Positions 31,041 through 40,735 of a stretch of DNA of 64,000 nucleotides are shown piece after piece. Source of the DNA: Microbacterium elymi (GTDB lineage Bacteria > Actinomycetota > Actinomycetes > Actinomycetales > Microbacteriaceae); NCBI RefSeq assembly GCF_021582895.2, contig NZ_CP091139.2:2232001-2296000 (forward strand), written 5' to 3'. The translations under genes were made by a program, and so were the position numbers. Below the pieces are notes generated by a model that had not been told where the DNA came from, made no database searches, and worked only from the letters and a program-made list of their open reading frames with translations. The first letter of the stretch is position 1; the number at the start of each line of letters is the position of its first letter.

Positions 31041-32481
31041 ATGAGCACCAAGACCGCGTCACGCGACGCCAAGGCAGAGCGCGGACCTGCCCGGCGCCTG
31101 CTCACCAACTTCGGATTCCAGATCCTCATCGCCCTCGTCCTCGGCATCGTGCTGGGACTGTGGGCGCTGTCGATCGGCGACGACAGCGCCGGCAACCCGA
31201 ACGGGCTGGCCGCGACCCTCGGCGTGATCGGCTCGTCGTACGTCACGCTGCTGAAGGCGGCGGTCGTGCCGCTGATCTTCGCCGCGATCGTCTCGAGCAT
31301 CTCGAACCTGCGCCGGGTGCGCAACGCCGCGCGCCTGGCCGGGCAGACGCTGCTGTGGTTCGCCATCACCGCCTTCATCGCGGTCTCGATCGGCATCGTG
31401 CTGGGCCTGGTCATCCAGCCCGGCAACCGCGCCGGCGAGGGACTGCAGACCGGCGAGCCGCACTCGGTGGGCACCTGGTGGAACTTCCTCATCGGGCTGA
31501 TCCCGCAGAACTTCCTCGGGCTTGCAGGTCTCCAGCTCGCTGGACGGAGACAGCGTCAGCTCGGCGGTCGGGTTCAACATCCTGCAGGTCATCGTGGTCA
31601 GCGCCGTCATCGGCATCGCCGCGCTGAAGGCCGGCCGGAAGGCCGAGCCGTTCCTGGCGGTCGTCGAGTCGTTCCTGAAGATCATCCAGCGGGTGCTCTG
31701 GTGGATCATCCGCATCGCTCCGATCGGCACCCTGGGCCTGATCGCGAGCGCGGTCGTCAACTACGGCTGGGAGAAGCTCGCGTCGCTGATCTGGTTCGCG
31801 GTCGCCGTCTACGTGGGTCTGGCCATCGTCCTGTTCGTCGTGTACCCGATCCTGGTCAAGACGCACGGGCTGTCGATCCGGCAGTACTACTCGGGCGTGT
31901 GGCCGGCGGTGCAGCTCGGCTTCGTGAGCCGCTCGTCGATCGGCACGCTGCCGGTGACCGAGCGGGTCACCGAGCGCAACCTCGGCGTGCCGCGTTCGTA
32001 CGCCTCGTTCGCGGTGCCGTTCGGCGCCACGACGAAGATGGACGGCTGCGCCGCCATCTACCCGGCCATCGCCGCGATCTTCGTCGCGCAGTTCTTCGGT
32101 GTCGCGCTCACGCCGATCCAGTACATCCTGATCATCGTGGTGGCGGTGTTCGGATCGGCGGCGACCGCCGGCACCACCGGCGCGACCGTGATGCTCACGC
32201 TCACGCTGTCCACGCTCGGCCTTCCGCTGGAGGGCGTCGGCCTGCTGCTGGCGATCGACCCGATCCTGGACATGGGGCGTACCGCGGTCAACGTCGCCGG
32301 GCAGGCGCTGGTGCCGACGATCGTCGCCAAGCGCGAGCACATCATCGACCTCGACCTGTACAACGCCCCGCGTGCGGGACTGCCGTTCGCCGACGACAGC
32401 GACATCGACGAGGCCGAGCTGCGGGTCACCGATGAGGCCGCGGGCCTGGTCGACGACGAGTCGGAGAAGGCCACGGTCTGA
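31041..32481 (+). CDS. dicarboxylate/amino acid:cation symporter (DAACS, GltP/DctA family)
   Basis: Membrane secondary transporter, about 479 residues. Hairpin and binding-site motifs of the glutamate-transporter fold are visible: SRSSIGTLPVTER (first serine-rich loop), TTKMDGCAAIYP, GTTGATVML and the MGRTAVNVAGQ variant of the NMRT/NxxxD motif. It probably imports a C4-dicarboxylate or acidic amino acid with protons or sodium. A break at 31520-31525 (GCTTGC) restores NFLGLQVSSSLDGD. The C-terminus is acidic. A strong terminator follows. Confidence 0.92.
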
Positions 32482-32494
32482 CATCCGGCGCACA

Positions 32495-32536
32495 ACGGGG
32501 CGCGGCATCCATCATCGGGTGGATGCCGCGCCCCGT
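32495..32536 (+). terminator. strong intrinsic hairpin after symporter gene
   Basis: Perfect 17-base-pair inverted repeat (32495-32511 with 32520-32536) with an 8-base loop, 14 bases after the stop codon. It lacks a T-run, as is common in high-GC actinobacteria. Confidence 0.78.
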
Positions 32537-32570
32537 CCGTTGCCGGCTGTCACTCCCTCGACATCCCGAC

Positions 32571-32602
32571 GTGCATGATAAGTGCATGCTAGCCTCATGA
32601 TA
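32571..32602 (+). promoter_or_regulatory. toxin-antitoxin promoter repeats
   Basis: GTGCATG occurs at 32571-32577 and 32582-32588, and CATGATA at 32574-32580 and 32596-32602, just ahead of the antitoxin ATG. Such short repeats suit a ribbon-helix-helix repressor acting on its own promoter. Confidence 0.45.
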
Positions 32603-32841
32603 TGAGCACGCTGCAGGTTCGCAACCTTCCGGACGATCTTCACGCCAAGCTGGGGGAGCGCTCGGCCCGGCTGGGCATCTCGATGTCGGAGTACGTGACG
32701 CGCGTGCTCCGCGTCGACCTCGACCGCCCGCTGTTCGACGACTGGGCCACCGAGGCGCGGGCGGCCGGCGCGGCGCGTGCGATCGATGTGCTGGGATCGC
32801 TCGACGGGGCTCGCGGCGAGTACGACCCGGACGCCGCATGA
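32602..32841 (+). CDS. FitA/VapB-like ribbon-helix-helix antitoxin
   Basis: Intact 79-residue protein. The N-terminus (LQVRNLPDDLHAKLGERSA) forms the beta strand and helices of an Arc/MetJ fold similar to FitA, and the acidic tail (EYDPDAA) would wrap the toxin. It overlaps the downstream PIN gene by ATGA, the usual order for this module. Expected to neutralise the toxin and repress the shared promoter. Confidence 0.87.
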   Translation: MSTLQVRNLPDDLHAKLGERSARLGISMSEYVTRVLRVDLDRPLFDDWATEARAAGAARAIDVLGSLDGARGEYDPDAA

Positions 32842-33231
32842 GGCGCGTCGTCGACGCGAGCGCGCTCGTGGACGCCATCCTTCCCACGCTGCAGCGCGAC
32901 GCTGCGCTGGCTGCCCTGCAGGGATGCGAACTGTGGGCGCCGGCGATCATCGACCTCGAGGTGCTGTCGACGCTGTGGCGCCTTGTGCGCGCAGGCGAGA
33001 TCAGCGCCGACGAGGCCGAACGCGCCATTGCGCTTGCATCGGAGCGTCCCGATCCGCCGCGTCGACGACGCCTTGATCACGGCCGAGGCGTGGGCACTGC
33101 GCGCATCGCTGCGCATCAGCGATGCGTTCTACGTCGCCGCAGCGCGCCTGCTCGACGCCGACCTGCTCACCTCGGACGCGCGGCTGTCGAACGCGCCGGT
33201 GCTCGGCGTCACGGTGGTCCTGCTGCGCTGA
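32838..33231 (+). CDS. VapC/FitB-like PIN-domain ribonuclease toxin
   Basis: About 131 residues of PIN fold. The first catalytic Asp is in VVDASALVDAIL, an acidic residue is in DLEVLSTLWRL, and the C-terminal RISDAFYVAAAR and LTSDARL supply the remaining metal-binding Asp residues. A break at 33032-33037 (GCTTGC) is repaired to AIALHRSVPIRRVDDAL; without it the toxin would lose its catalytic core. Likely an mRNA/tRNA endoribonuclease held inactive by the upstream antitoxin. Confidence 0.87.
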
Positions 33232-33289
33232 CCGCCTCCTCAGCCGCCCGGGCAGTCGCCACTCGGCACCGATGCCAGGTCCGACAGAA

Positions 33290-33350
33290 TGTATACGGTA
33301 TCGCCGGTCAGCGGCACCCGCGCGCCAGTGATGGGAGGTTGTGTATACAC
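33290..33350 (+). promoter_or_regulatory. GntR/prp promoter operators (TGTATAC)
   Basis: GTATAC palindromes at 33291-33296 and within GTGTATACAC at 33341-33350, the latter about 34 bases before the GTG start of the regulator. They are candidate operators for that GntR protein; the second also overlaps a likely -10 region. Confidence 0.5.
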
Positions 33351-33383
33351 TGGACGGGCAGGGTGAATCGAGGGAGGGCGGCT

Positions 33384-34042
33384 GTGCGAGCAAGCGATCG
33401 GGCGTATCGCACCCTCCTGGACGAGATCCAGTCGGGCGCACTGGCGCCCGGCACCGTCCTCGGCGAGGTCGAGCAGGCCGCCCGTCTCGGTGTGAGCCGC
33501 ACGCCCCTGCGCGAAGCGCTCGGGCGCCTGGCCGCCGACGGGCTGGCCGTGCAGCAGTCGCCCCGGGTGACCGTGGTCAGCGAGATCGACGCCGACGACA
33601 TCCGCGAGCTGTTCGAGGTCCGCCGCGCACTGGAAGAGACCGCCGCCCGCCTGGCCGCGCAGCGGGGGATGCCGCGGCCTTCGCCGCGCTCGCCGAGGGC
33701 TTCGATCGGGTCGGCGCGGATGCCGGGGACCCGGCGGCCTCCTACGATCAGCTGTTCGCCGAGTTCGACGCGCAGATCGACGCCTCCGTCGCCAACGACT
33801 ACCTCACCGCCGCGCTGCGCACGATCCGCACCCACCTGGTGCGCGTGCGCCGGCTGGCCCGCGAGAATCCCGGCCGCGTGGCGGCCGCCGTCGCCGAGCA
33901 CCGCACCATCGCCCGGGCGATCGCCGCGCGTGACGCCGAACTGGCCGCACACGCCACCCACATCCACGTCCACAACGCCTTGGAGAGCATCCTCGCCTCC
34001 GTCGAGGCGCCGACGACGACCGCACACGAAGGAGCAGCATGA
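33384..34042 (+). CDS. GntR/FCD family regulator of the prp operon
   Basis: About 220 residues: winged helix with EVEQAARLGVSRTPLREALGRLAADGL, then an all-helical FCD domain with metal-binding His residues (VAEHRTIARAI, HATHIHVHNAL). GTG start. A one-G loss in the run near 33664-33669 breaks the frame between RLAAQRG and DAAAFAALAEGF. Stop overlaps prpD by ATGA, so it is the first gene of the methylcitrate operon and probably responds to methylcitrate or a related tricarboxylate. Confidence 0.85.
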
Positions 34043-35566
34043 CCGTCACGCATCGCGTCCGCGTCCACAAGAGCGAAGAGAGCCTGCCGCGCACCGAGCA
34101 GCTCGCCTACAAGATCGCCGAGGTGGCCGCCGACCCGATCCCCGCCGACCAGGACGTCGTCGAGATGATCATCAACCGGATCATCGACAACGCGGCGGTG
34201 GCCGCGGCATCCCTCACCCGCGCTCCCGTGAGCGCCGCCCGCCAGCAGGCCCTGGACCACGCGGTCTCGGTGTCCGGCGACGGCGCGACCATCTTCGGCT
34301 TGCGCCCTGGAACGCCGCACGAGCCCCGAGTGGGCGGCCTGGGCCAACGGCGTCGCCGTGCGCGAGCTGGACTACCACGACACGTTCCTGGCGGCCGAGT
34401 ACTCCCACCCCGGCGACAACATCCCGCCGATCCTCGCCGTCGCCCAGCACGCCGGCAGCGACGGGGCGGCACTGGTGCGCGGCATCGCGACCGGGTACGA
34501 GATCCAGATCGACCTCGCCCGCGCCATCAGCCTGCACAAGCACAAGATCGACCACGTCGCCCACCTCGGCCCGTCGGCCGCCGCCGGGATCGGCACCCTG
34601 CTGGGGCTGCCCGTGGACACCATCTACCAGGCGGTGGGCCAGGCGCTGCACACCACGACGGCCACCCGCCAGTCGCGCAAGGGCGAGATCTCCACCTGGA
34701 AGGCGCACGCCCCCGCGTTCGCCGGGAAGATGGCGATCGAGGCCGTCGACCGGGCGATGCGCGGCGAGACCAGCCCGTCGCCCATCTACGAGGGCGAGGA
34801 CGGCGTCATCGCCTGGATGCTGGACGGCCCGGACGCCTCCTACGACGTGCCGCTGCCGGCCGACGGGGAGAGCAAGCGCGCGATCCTCGACTCGTTCACC
34901 AAGGAGCACTCGGCCGAGTACCAGGCGCAGGCCTGGATCGACCTGGCCCGCAAGCTGCACACCGAGCACCCGGACGCGTTCTCGCCGGAGAACGTCGCCT
35001 CGATCGTGCTGCACACCAGCCACCACACGCACTACGTGATCGGCTCGGGGGCGAACGACCCGCAGAAGTACGACCCGGCGGCATCCCGCGAGACGCTGGA
35101 CCACTCGATCCCGTACATCTTCACGGTCGCGCTGCAGGACGGCACGTGGCATCACGTCGACTCGTACGCCCCCGAGCGCGCGGCCCGCGCGGACACCGTC
35201 GCGCTGTGGCACAAGGTCACCACCGCCGAGGACGAGGAGTGGACGCGCCGCTACCACTCCGAGGACCCCGCCGAGAAGGCGTTCGGCGGCCGCGTCGAGA
35301 TCACGTTCGCCGACGGCGGCACCCTCGTCGAGGAGATCGCCGTCGCCGATGCGCACCCGCTCGGAGCCCGGCCGTTCGCGCGCGAGGACTACATCCGCAA
35401 GTTCCGGATGCTGGCCGAACCCGTGCTCGAGCCGGACGAGATCGAGCGCTTCCTCGCGCTCGCCCAGCGTCTGCCCGAGCTGTCCGCCGACGAGGTCAGA
35501 CAGCTGTCGATCGTCGCCCGGCACGGCATCCTCGCCGGTGCGCCGGCACCGAAGGGGCTGTTCTGA
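34039..35566 (+). CDS. prpD: 2-methylcitrate dehydratase
   Basis: MmgE/PrpD-family dehydratase, about 508 residues, turning 2-methylcitrate into 2-methyl-cis-aconitate during propionyl-CoA oxidation. The region [20 protein letters not shown] with [18 protein letters not shown] (about 34333-34455) is highly characteristic, as is [21 protein letters not shown] break at 34298-34303 (GCTTGC) is repaired to [13 protein letters not shown]. It overlaps the regulator upstream and the prpB ATG downstream. Confidence 0.94.
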
Positions 35567-36475
35567 TGCTGTACGCGCAGACCCCCGCAGCCGAGAAGCG
35601 GCGCGCCCTGCGCGCGCGGCTCGCGTCCGGCGAGCTGCTGCGCTTCCCCGGGGCGTTCAACCCGCTGTCGGCGCGGCTGATCGAGCGGAAGGGCTTCGAG
35701 GGCGTCTACATCTCGGGCGCGGTGCTGTCGGCCGACCTCGGGTTGCCCGACATCGGGCTGACGACGCTGTCCGAGGTCGCCGGCCGCGGTCAGCAGATCG
35801 CCCGGATGACCGAGCTGCCGGCCATCATCGACGCCGACACCGGGTTCGGCGAGCCGATGAACGTGGCCCGCACCATCCAGACGCTCGAGGACGCAGGCCT
35901 GGCCGGCACCCACATCGAAGACCAGGTCAACCCGAAGCGGTGCGGGCATCTGGACGGCAAGCAGGTGGTCGACGAGGACACGGCGATCAAGCGGATCCGG
36001 GCCGCCGCCGATGCCCGCCGCGACCCGGACTTCCTCATCATGGCGCGCACCGACATCCGCGCCACCGCCGACGGTGCGGCGGGGCTGGATGCCGCGGCCG
36101 ACCGCGCCAAGGCGCTGGTGGATGCCGGGGCCGACGCGATCTTCCCCGAGGCGATGCGCACCCTGGACGAGTTCGCCGCGATCCGCCGCGCCGTCGATGT
36201 GCCGATCCTGGCGAACATGACCGAGTTCGGCAAGAGCGAGCTGTTCTCGGTCGACCAGCTGCGCGACGTGGGCGTGAACATCGTGATCTGGCCCGTCTCG
36301 CTTGCGCATCGCGATGGGCGCCGCCGACCGGGCGCTCGATACGCTGATCGACGAGGGCCACCTCACGTCGAAGCTCGGCGAGATGCAGCATCGCGCCGAG
36401 CTCTACGATCTGGTGGACTACGAGGGGTACAACCACTTCGACACCGGCGTCTTCAACTTCCAGATCGCCCGATAG
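35566..36475 (+). CDS. prpB: 2-methylisocitrate lyase
   Basis: Isocitrate-lyase-superfamily TIM barrel, about 302 residues, cleaving 2-methylisocitrate to pyruvate and succinate. Visible: FPGAFNPLSARLIERKGFEG, the metal site DADTGFGEP, and the catalytic Cys loop NPKRCGHLDGK. A break at 36300-36305 (GCTTGC) restores PVSLLRIAMGAADRAL. TGATG overlap with prpD and a short gap to prpC. Confidence 0.95.
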
Positions 36476-36482
36476 GAGAGTC

Positions 36483-37674
36483 ATGGCAGACATCGACATC
36501 AAGAAGGGGCTCGCGGGGGTCGTGGTGGACTACACCGCGGTCAGCAAGGTCAACCCCGACACGAACTCGCCGCCTGTACCGCGGCTACCCGGTGCAGGAG
36601 CTGGCCGCCACCCAGCCGTTCGAGGCGGTGGCCTACCTGCTGTGGCACGGCGAGCTGCCGGATGCCGGCCAGCTGGCCGCGCTGCGTGCCGCCGAGCATG
36701 CGCACCGCGCCCTCGCCGACAACGTCAAGGCCGCCATCGACCTGGTGCCGCTGCAGGCGCACCCGATGGACGAGCTGCGCACCGCGGTCAGCATCATCGG
36801 CGCCGACGACACCGCCGGCGCCGGCAACGTGCTCGAGGCCAGCGGCAGCGTCGAGGAGAACCTGGACCGCAGCATCCGCCTCTTCGCGGCGCTTCCGGCG
36901 ATGGTCGCCTACGGCCAGCGGCGGCGCCGCGGGCAGGACCTCGTGCCCCCGCGGGACGACCTGGACTACGCGGCGAACTTCCTCTGGATGACGTTCGGCG
37001 AAGAGGCCGACCCGGTCGTCGTGGACGCCTTCAACCGGTCGCTCGTGCTGTATGCGGAGCACTCGTTCAACGCGTCCACGTTCACCGCGCGGGTGATCAC
37101 CTCGACCCTGAGCGACCTCTACTCGGCGGTGGTCGGCGCGATCGGGGCGCTGAAGGGTCCGCTGCACGGCGGTGCGAACGAAGCGGTGCTGCACATCTTC
37201 GACGAGATCGGCGAGGCCGAGAAGGTCAGCTCCTGGCTGGATGACGCGCTGGCGCGCAAGCGCAAGATCATGGGCTTCGGCCACCGCGTGTACAAGCGCG
37301 GCGACTCGCGCGTGCCCACGATGAAGGCGGCGCTGGACACCCTGGTCGCGCACTACGACCGGCCCGATGTGCTGGCGCTGTACGAGACGCTGGAGCGCGA
37401 GTTCGTCCAGCGCAAGGGCATCTACCCCAACCTGGACTACCCGTCCGGGCCGACCTACAGCCTCATCGGGTTCGACACGCTGACCTTCACGCCGCTGTTC
37501 GTCGCCGCCCGGATCACCGGCTGGACCGCGCACATCATGGAGCAGCAGGCATCCAACGCCCTGATCCGGCCGCTGTCCGCCTACAATGGGCCGGACGAGC
37601 GGCACATCGACGGCTACGTGCCGGATGCCGCGGTCGCCGCGGTCGCGGACCGGCCGGAAGAGGCGCAGTCATGA
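36483..37674 (+). CDS. prpC: 2-methylcitrate synthase
   Basis: Citrate-synthase-family enzyme, about 396 residues, condensing propionyl-CoA with oxaloacetate. Conserved elements: YRGYPVQELA, AYLLWHGELP, HSFNASTFTARV with the catalytic His, GPLHGGANEAV, and MGFGHRVYKRGDSR. A GGAGAG ribosome site precedes ATG 36483. A break near 36574 (CGCCTGTAC, one extra C) joins TNS to LYRGYP. The stop overlaps the thiolase ATG. Confidence 0.94.
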
Positions 37675-38843
37675 CCACCGCCGTCATCGTGGATGTCGTC
37701 CGCACCCCCGTCGGGCGCGGCAAGCCCGGGGGAGCGCTCAGCGGCGTCCACCCGGTCGATCTGTCGGCCGGAGTGCTGCGCGCGGTGCTCGAGCGGAACG
37801 GACTGGAGTCGACGCAGGTCGACGACGTGCTGTGGGGATGCGTCAGCCAGGTCGCCGACCAGAGCCTGAACGTCGCCCGGCAGTCGGTGCTGGCGGCCGG
37901 CTTCGCCGAGACCGTCCCGGCGACCAGCATCGACCGCCAGTGCGGTTCGAGCCAGCAGGCCGCGCACTTCGCCGCGCAGGGCGTGATCGCCGGCGCGTAC
38001 GACATAGTGATCGCCGGCGGCGTGGAGTCGATGAGCCGGGTTCCGCTCGGCTCGTCCGCGCACGGCGGCACGCCGTCCGACGGGCTGACGGCGCGCTACC
38101 CCGAGGGCCTGATCAACCAGGGCGTGTCGGCCGAGCTCATCGCCGCGAAGTGGGGCCTGGACCGCGCCGTGCTCGACGCGTTCGCGGCCGAGTCGCACCG
38201 ACGGGCGGCGGATGCCTGGAGCAGCGGCCGGTTCGACAGCCAGATCCTGCCGGTGCCCGGCGCCGCGGAGCTCACCGTCGACGAGACCGTGCGCCCGGCG
38301 ACCACGGTCGAGGGCCTGGCCGGCCTGAACCCGTCGTTTCGCACCGAGCAGATGGAGACCCGGTTCCCCGAGCTGGACTGGCGGATCACCCCGGGCAACT
38401 CGTCACCGCTGACCGACGGGGCCTCGGCGGTGCTGATCATGAGCGAGGAGAAGGCCGTCGAACTCGGCCTGACCCCGCGGGCGCGGTTCCACGCCTTCGC
38501 GGTCGTCGGCGACGACCCGATCATGATGCTGACCGGGCCGATCCCGGCCACCCGCCGGGTTCTCGAGCGCTCCGGCCTGTCGCTCGGCGACATCGACGCG
38601 TACGAGGTCAACGAGGCGTTCGCCTCGGTGCCGCTGGCGTGGGCGCACGAGCTGCAGGCCGACCCGGCCAGGCTGAACCCGTGGGGCGGCGCGATCGCGC
38701 TCGGGCACGCGCTAGGCTCGAGCGGCACCCGGCTGATGGGCACCCTGCTCGCGCACCTGGAGGCCACCGGCGGCCGCTACGGACTGCAGACGATGTGCGA
38801 GGGCGGCGGCATGGCCAACGCCACCATCATCGAGCGGCTGTAG
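37671..38843 (+). CDS. thiolase (acetyl-CoA acyltransferase, FadA family)
   Basis: Intact 390-residue thiolase. The nucleophile Cys is in SIDRQCGSSQQA (near residue 88), the His in VNEAFASVPLAW, and the C-terminal general acid region ends MCEGGGMANATIIERL. The related sequences I recognise are long-chain or steroid 3-ketoacyl-CoA thiolases. Overlap with prpC (ATGA) places it in the prp operon, suggesting that beta-oxidation of odd-chain or branched acids, which yields propionyl-CoA, is coupled to the methylcitrate cycle. Confidence 0.92.
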   Translation: MTTAVIVDVVRTPVGRGKPGGALSGVHPVDLSAGVLRAVLERNGLESTQVDDVLWGCVSQVADQSLNVARQSVLAAGFAETVPATSIDRQCGSSQQAAHFAAQGVIAGAYDIVIAGGVESMSRVPLGSSAHGGTPSDGLTARYPEGLINQGVSAELIAAKWGLDRAVLDAFAAESHRRAADAWSSGRFDSQILPVPGAAELTVDETVRPATTVEGLAGLNPSFRTEQMETRFPELDWRITPGNSSPLTDGASAVLIMSEEKAVELGLTPRARFHAFAVVGDDPIMMLTGPIPATRRVLERSGLSLGDIDAYEVNEAFASVPLAWAHELQADPARLNPWGGAIALGHALGSSGTRLMGTLLAHLEATGGRYGLQTMCEGGGMANATIIERL

Positions 38844-38877
38844 CCCGGTTCGCCGCATCCGCGGACGCCCGCGCAGA

Positions 38878-38923
38878 TACTAGGACGTCCATGTAAAATG
38901 ATCGTGATGCCCACATGGGCATC
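38878..38923 (+). promoter_or_regulatory. palindromic operator and hairpin ahead of acyl-CoA dehydrogenase
   Basis: The 18-base element 38878-38895 has the palindromic core GGACGTCC with matching TAC/GTA flanks, suited to a TetR-type fatty-acid regulator not found in this window. It is followed by GATGCCC-ACAT-GGGCATC (38906-38923), which could form in the 5' leader. Confidence 0.45.
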
Positions 38924-38962
38924 GCCCCCAGGGCACACAATGCCCGGTCGAGGGGCCGATCG

Positions 38963-40129
38963 ATGGGCGGATCCGACATGAGCATGACCACGACCGAAGA
39001 GCGGCAGGCGATCCTGGAGGCGGTGCGCGACTTCTCCGCGGCCGAGCTCGAGCCGCACGCGCAGGAGTGGGATCAGACCAAGCACTTCCCGCGCGACGTG
39101 GTCCAGCGGGCCGGTGATGTCGGACTCGGCGGCATCTACGTCCGAGAGGATGTCGGCGGGGCGGGTCTGGGCCGCACGGAGGCCGTCGCGATCTTCGAGC
39201 AGCTCGCGATGGGCGACCCCGCGATCGCCGCGTACATCAGCATCCACAACATGGTCGCGTGGATGATCGACTGCTTCGGCACCGAGGAGCAGCGCCGCGA
39301 GTGGCTGCCGCGGCTGACCACGATGAGCGCCCTCGGCGGCTACTGCCTCACCGAGCCCGGGGCGGGGTCGGATGCCGCGGCCCTGACCACCAGCGCAATC
39401 CGGGTCTCGGACGGTGGCCGAGACGAGTACGTGCTCACCGGCGTCAAGCAGTTCATCTCGGGCGGGGGCGAGGCATCCGTCTACGTCGTGATGGCGCGCA
39501 CCGGCGAGCCCGGCGCCCGCGGTGTCACCGCGTTCCTGGTCGAGGACGGCACGCCCGGCCTGAGCTTCGGCCCCAACGAGAAGAAGATGGGCTGGAACGC
39601 CCAGCCCACCCGCCAGGTGATCTTCGACGAGGTGCGGGTGCCGGCATCCGCCGTCCTGGGCGAGGTCGGCAAGGGGTTCAAGATCGCGATGAAGGCCCTG
39701 AACGGCGGCCGGCTGAACATCGCCGCGTGCTCGCTGGGCGGGGCCCAATGGGCGATGGACAAGGCCGTGCGCTACGTGCACGAGCGGTTCACGTTCGGCG
39801 AGCCGCTGGCCGAGAAGCAGTCCGTGATGTTCGCCATCGCCGACATGGCGACCAAGCTCACCGCGGCGCGCGCGCTGGTGCGGGATGCCGCGGCCGCCGT
39901 CGACGCGGAGGCCCCGGACGCCGCGATGCAGTGCGCGATGGCCAAGCGCTTCGCGACGGACGCCGGATTCGAGGTCGCGAACGAGGCGCTGCAGCTGCAC
40001 GGCGGGTACGGCTACCTGCAGGACTACGGCATCGAGAAGGTCGTGCGCGACCTGCGCGTGCACCAGATCCTGGAGGGCACGAACGAGATCATGCGGGTGA
40101 TCGTCGGCCGCGCGGTGCTGAACGACTGA
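38963..40129 (+). CDS. acyl-CoA dehydrogenase
   Basis: FAD-dependent acyl-CoA dehydrogenase, 388 residues from ATG 38963, with no frame break. FAD/substrate signatures: GGYCLTEPGAGSDAAAL, KQFISGGGEASVYVVM and LHGGYGYLQDYGIEKVVRDLRV (last third, catalytic Glu in ILEGTNEIMRVIVGR). Resembles short/branched-chain (isobutyryl-CoA type) dehydrogenases. GAGGGG 7 bases upstream favours ATG 38963 over ATG 38978. Electrons would pass to EtfAB, encoded at 59.9 kb. It converges with the otnC-like gene 4 bases after its stop. Confidence 0.93.
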   Translation: MGGSDMSMTTTEERQAILEAVRDFSAAELEPHAQEWDQTKHFPRDVVQRAGDVGLGGIYVREDVGGAGLGRTEAVAIFEQLAMGDPAIAAYISIHNMVAWMIDCFGTEEQRREWLPRLTTMSALGGYCLTEPGAGSDAAALTTSAIRVSDGGRDEYVLTGVKQFISGGGEASVYVVMARTGEPGARGVTAFLVEDGTPGLSFGPNEKKMGWNAQPTRQVIFDEVRVPASAVLGEVGKGFKIAMKALNGGRLNIAACSLGGAQWAMDKAVRYVHERFTFGEPLAEKQSVMFAIADMATKLTAARALVRDAAAAVDAEAPDAAMQCAMAKRFATDAGFEVANEALQLHGGYGYLQDYGIEKVVRDLRVHQILEGTNEIMRVIVGRAVLND

Positions 40130-40133
40130 CGGG

Positions 40134-40735
40134 TCAGGACGGCACCGGGCGGGTGCGGTGGCCCTGGAGCAGGAAGAACAGGCGGGCGGTCTGCTCGATC
40201 TCCTCCGCCGCATCCATCGCGGCCGCCACGCTCGCTCCGGCCACGACCGGCCCGTGGTTGGCCAGCAGCAGGGCGTGATGCTCCGGTGCGAGCCGTTCGG
40301 CGGCCTCGCCGAGCCGGCGATCGCCCGGCGGGAAGTACGGGATCAGCGGCATCCTGCCCACGCGCATGAGGTAATAGGCGGTGACGGCGGGCAGGACGTC
40401 GTCCGGGTCGAGGTCGGCCAGGCACGAGACCGCCGCGGCGTGCGTGGAGTGCGTGTGCACGACGGCGCGGGCATCCGGCCGGGCCCGCAGGATCGCGGTG
40501 TGCAGGAACGCCTCCTTCGACGGCTTCGGCCCGTCCAGGTGCCGCCCGTCGAGGTCGGTCACCGACAGGTCGTCGACGCCGACGGTGCCCAGGCGCTGCC
40601 GGTCGGGGTCACGAGCACCCGGTCGCCGACCCGTGCGCTGATGTTGCCGGTCGACCCGTGGGTGAGACCGCGGGCGAAAGCAGAGTGCGCGGCGGCGACG
40701 ATGGCGTGCCGGGCGAGATCCTCCTCAATGGACAC
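40134..40735 (-). CDS. class II aldolase/adducin-family protein (OtnC-like)
   Basis: About 200 residues with the zinc His residues of the fold in VVHTHSTHAAAVSCL and LANHGPVVAG, and the substrate loop GLTHGSTGNISARVGDRVLVTPTG. In four-carbon acid-sugar pathways, OtnC is 3-oxo-tetronate 4-phosphate decarboxylase. GTG 40735 overlaps the end of the kinase gene by 11 bases. The frame breaks near 40598-40605 after TPTGS, where one G appears missing before LGTVGVDDLSVTDL. Confidence 0.83.
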
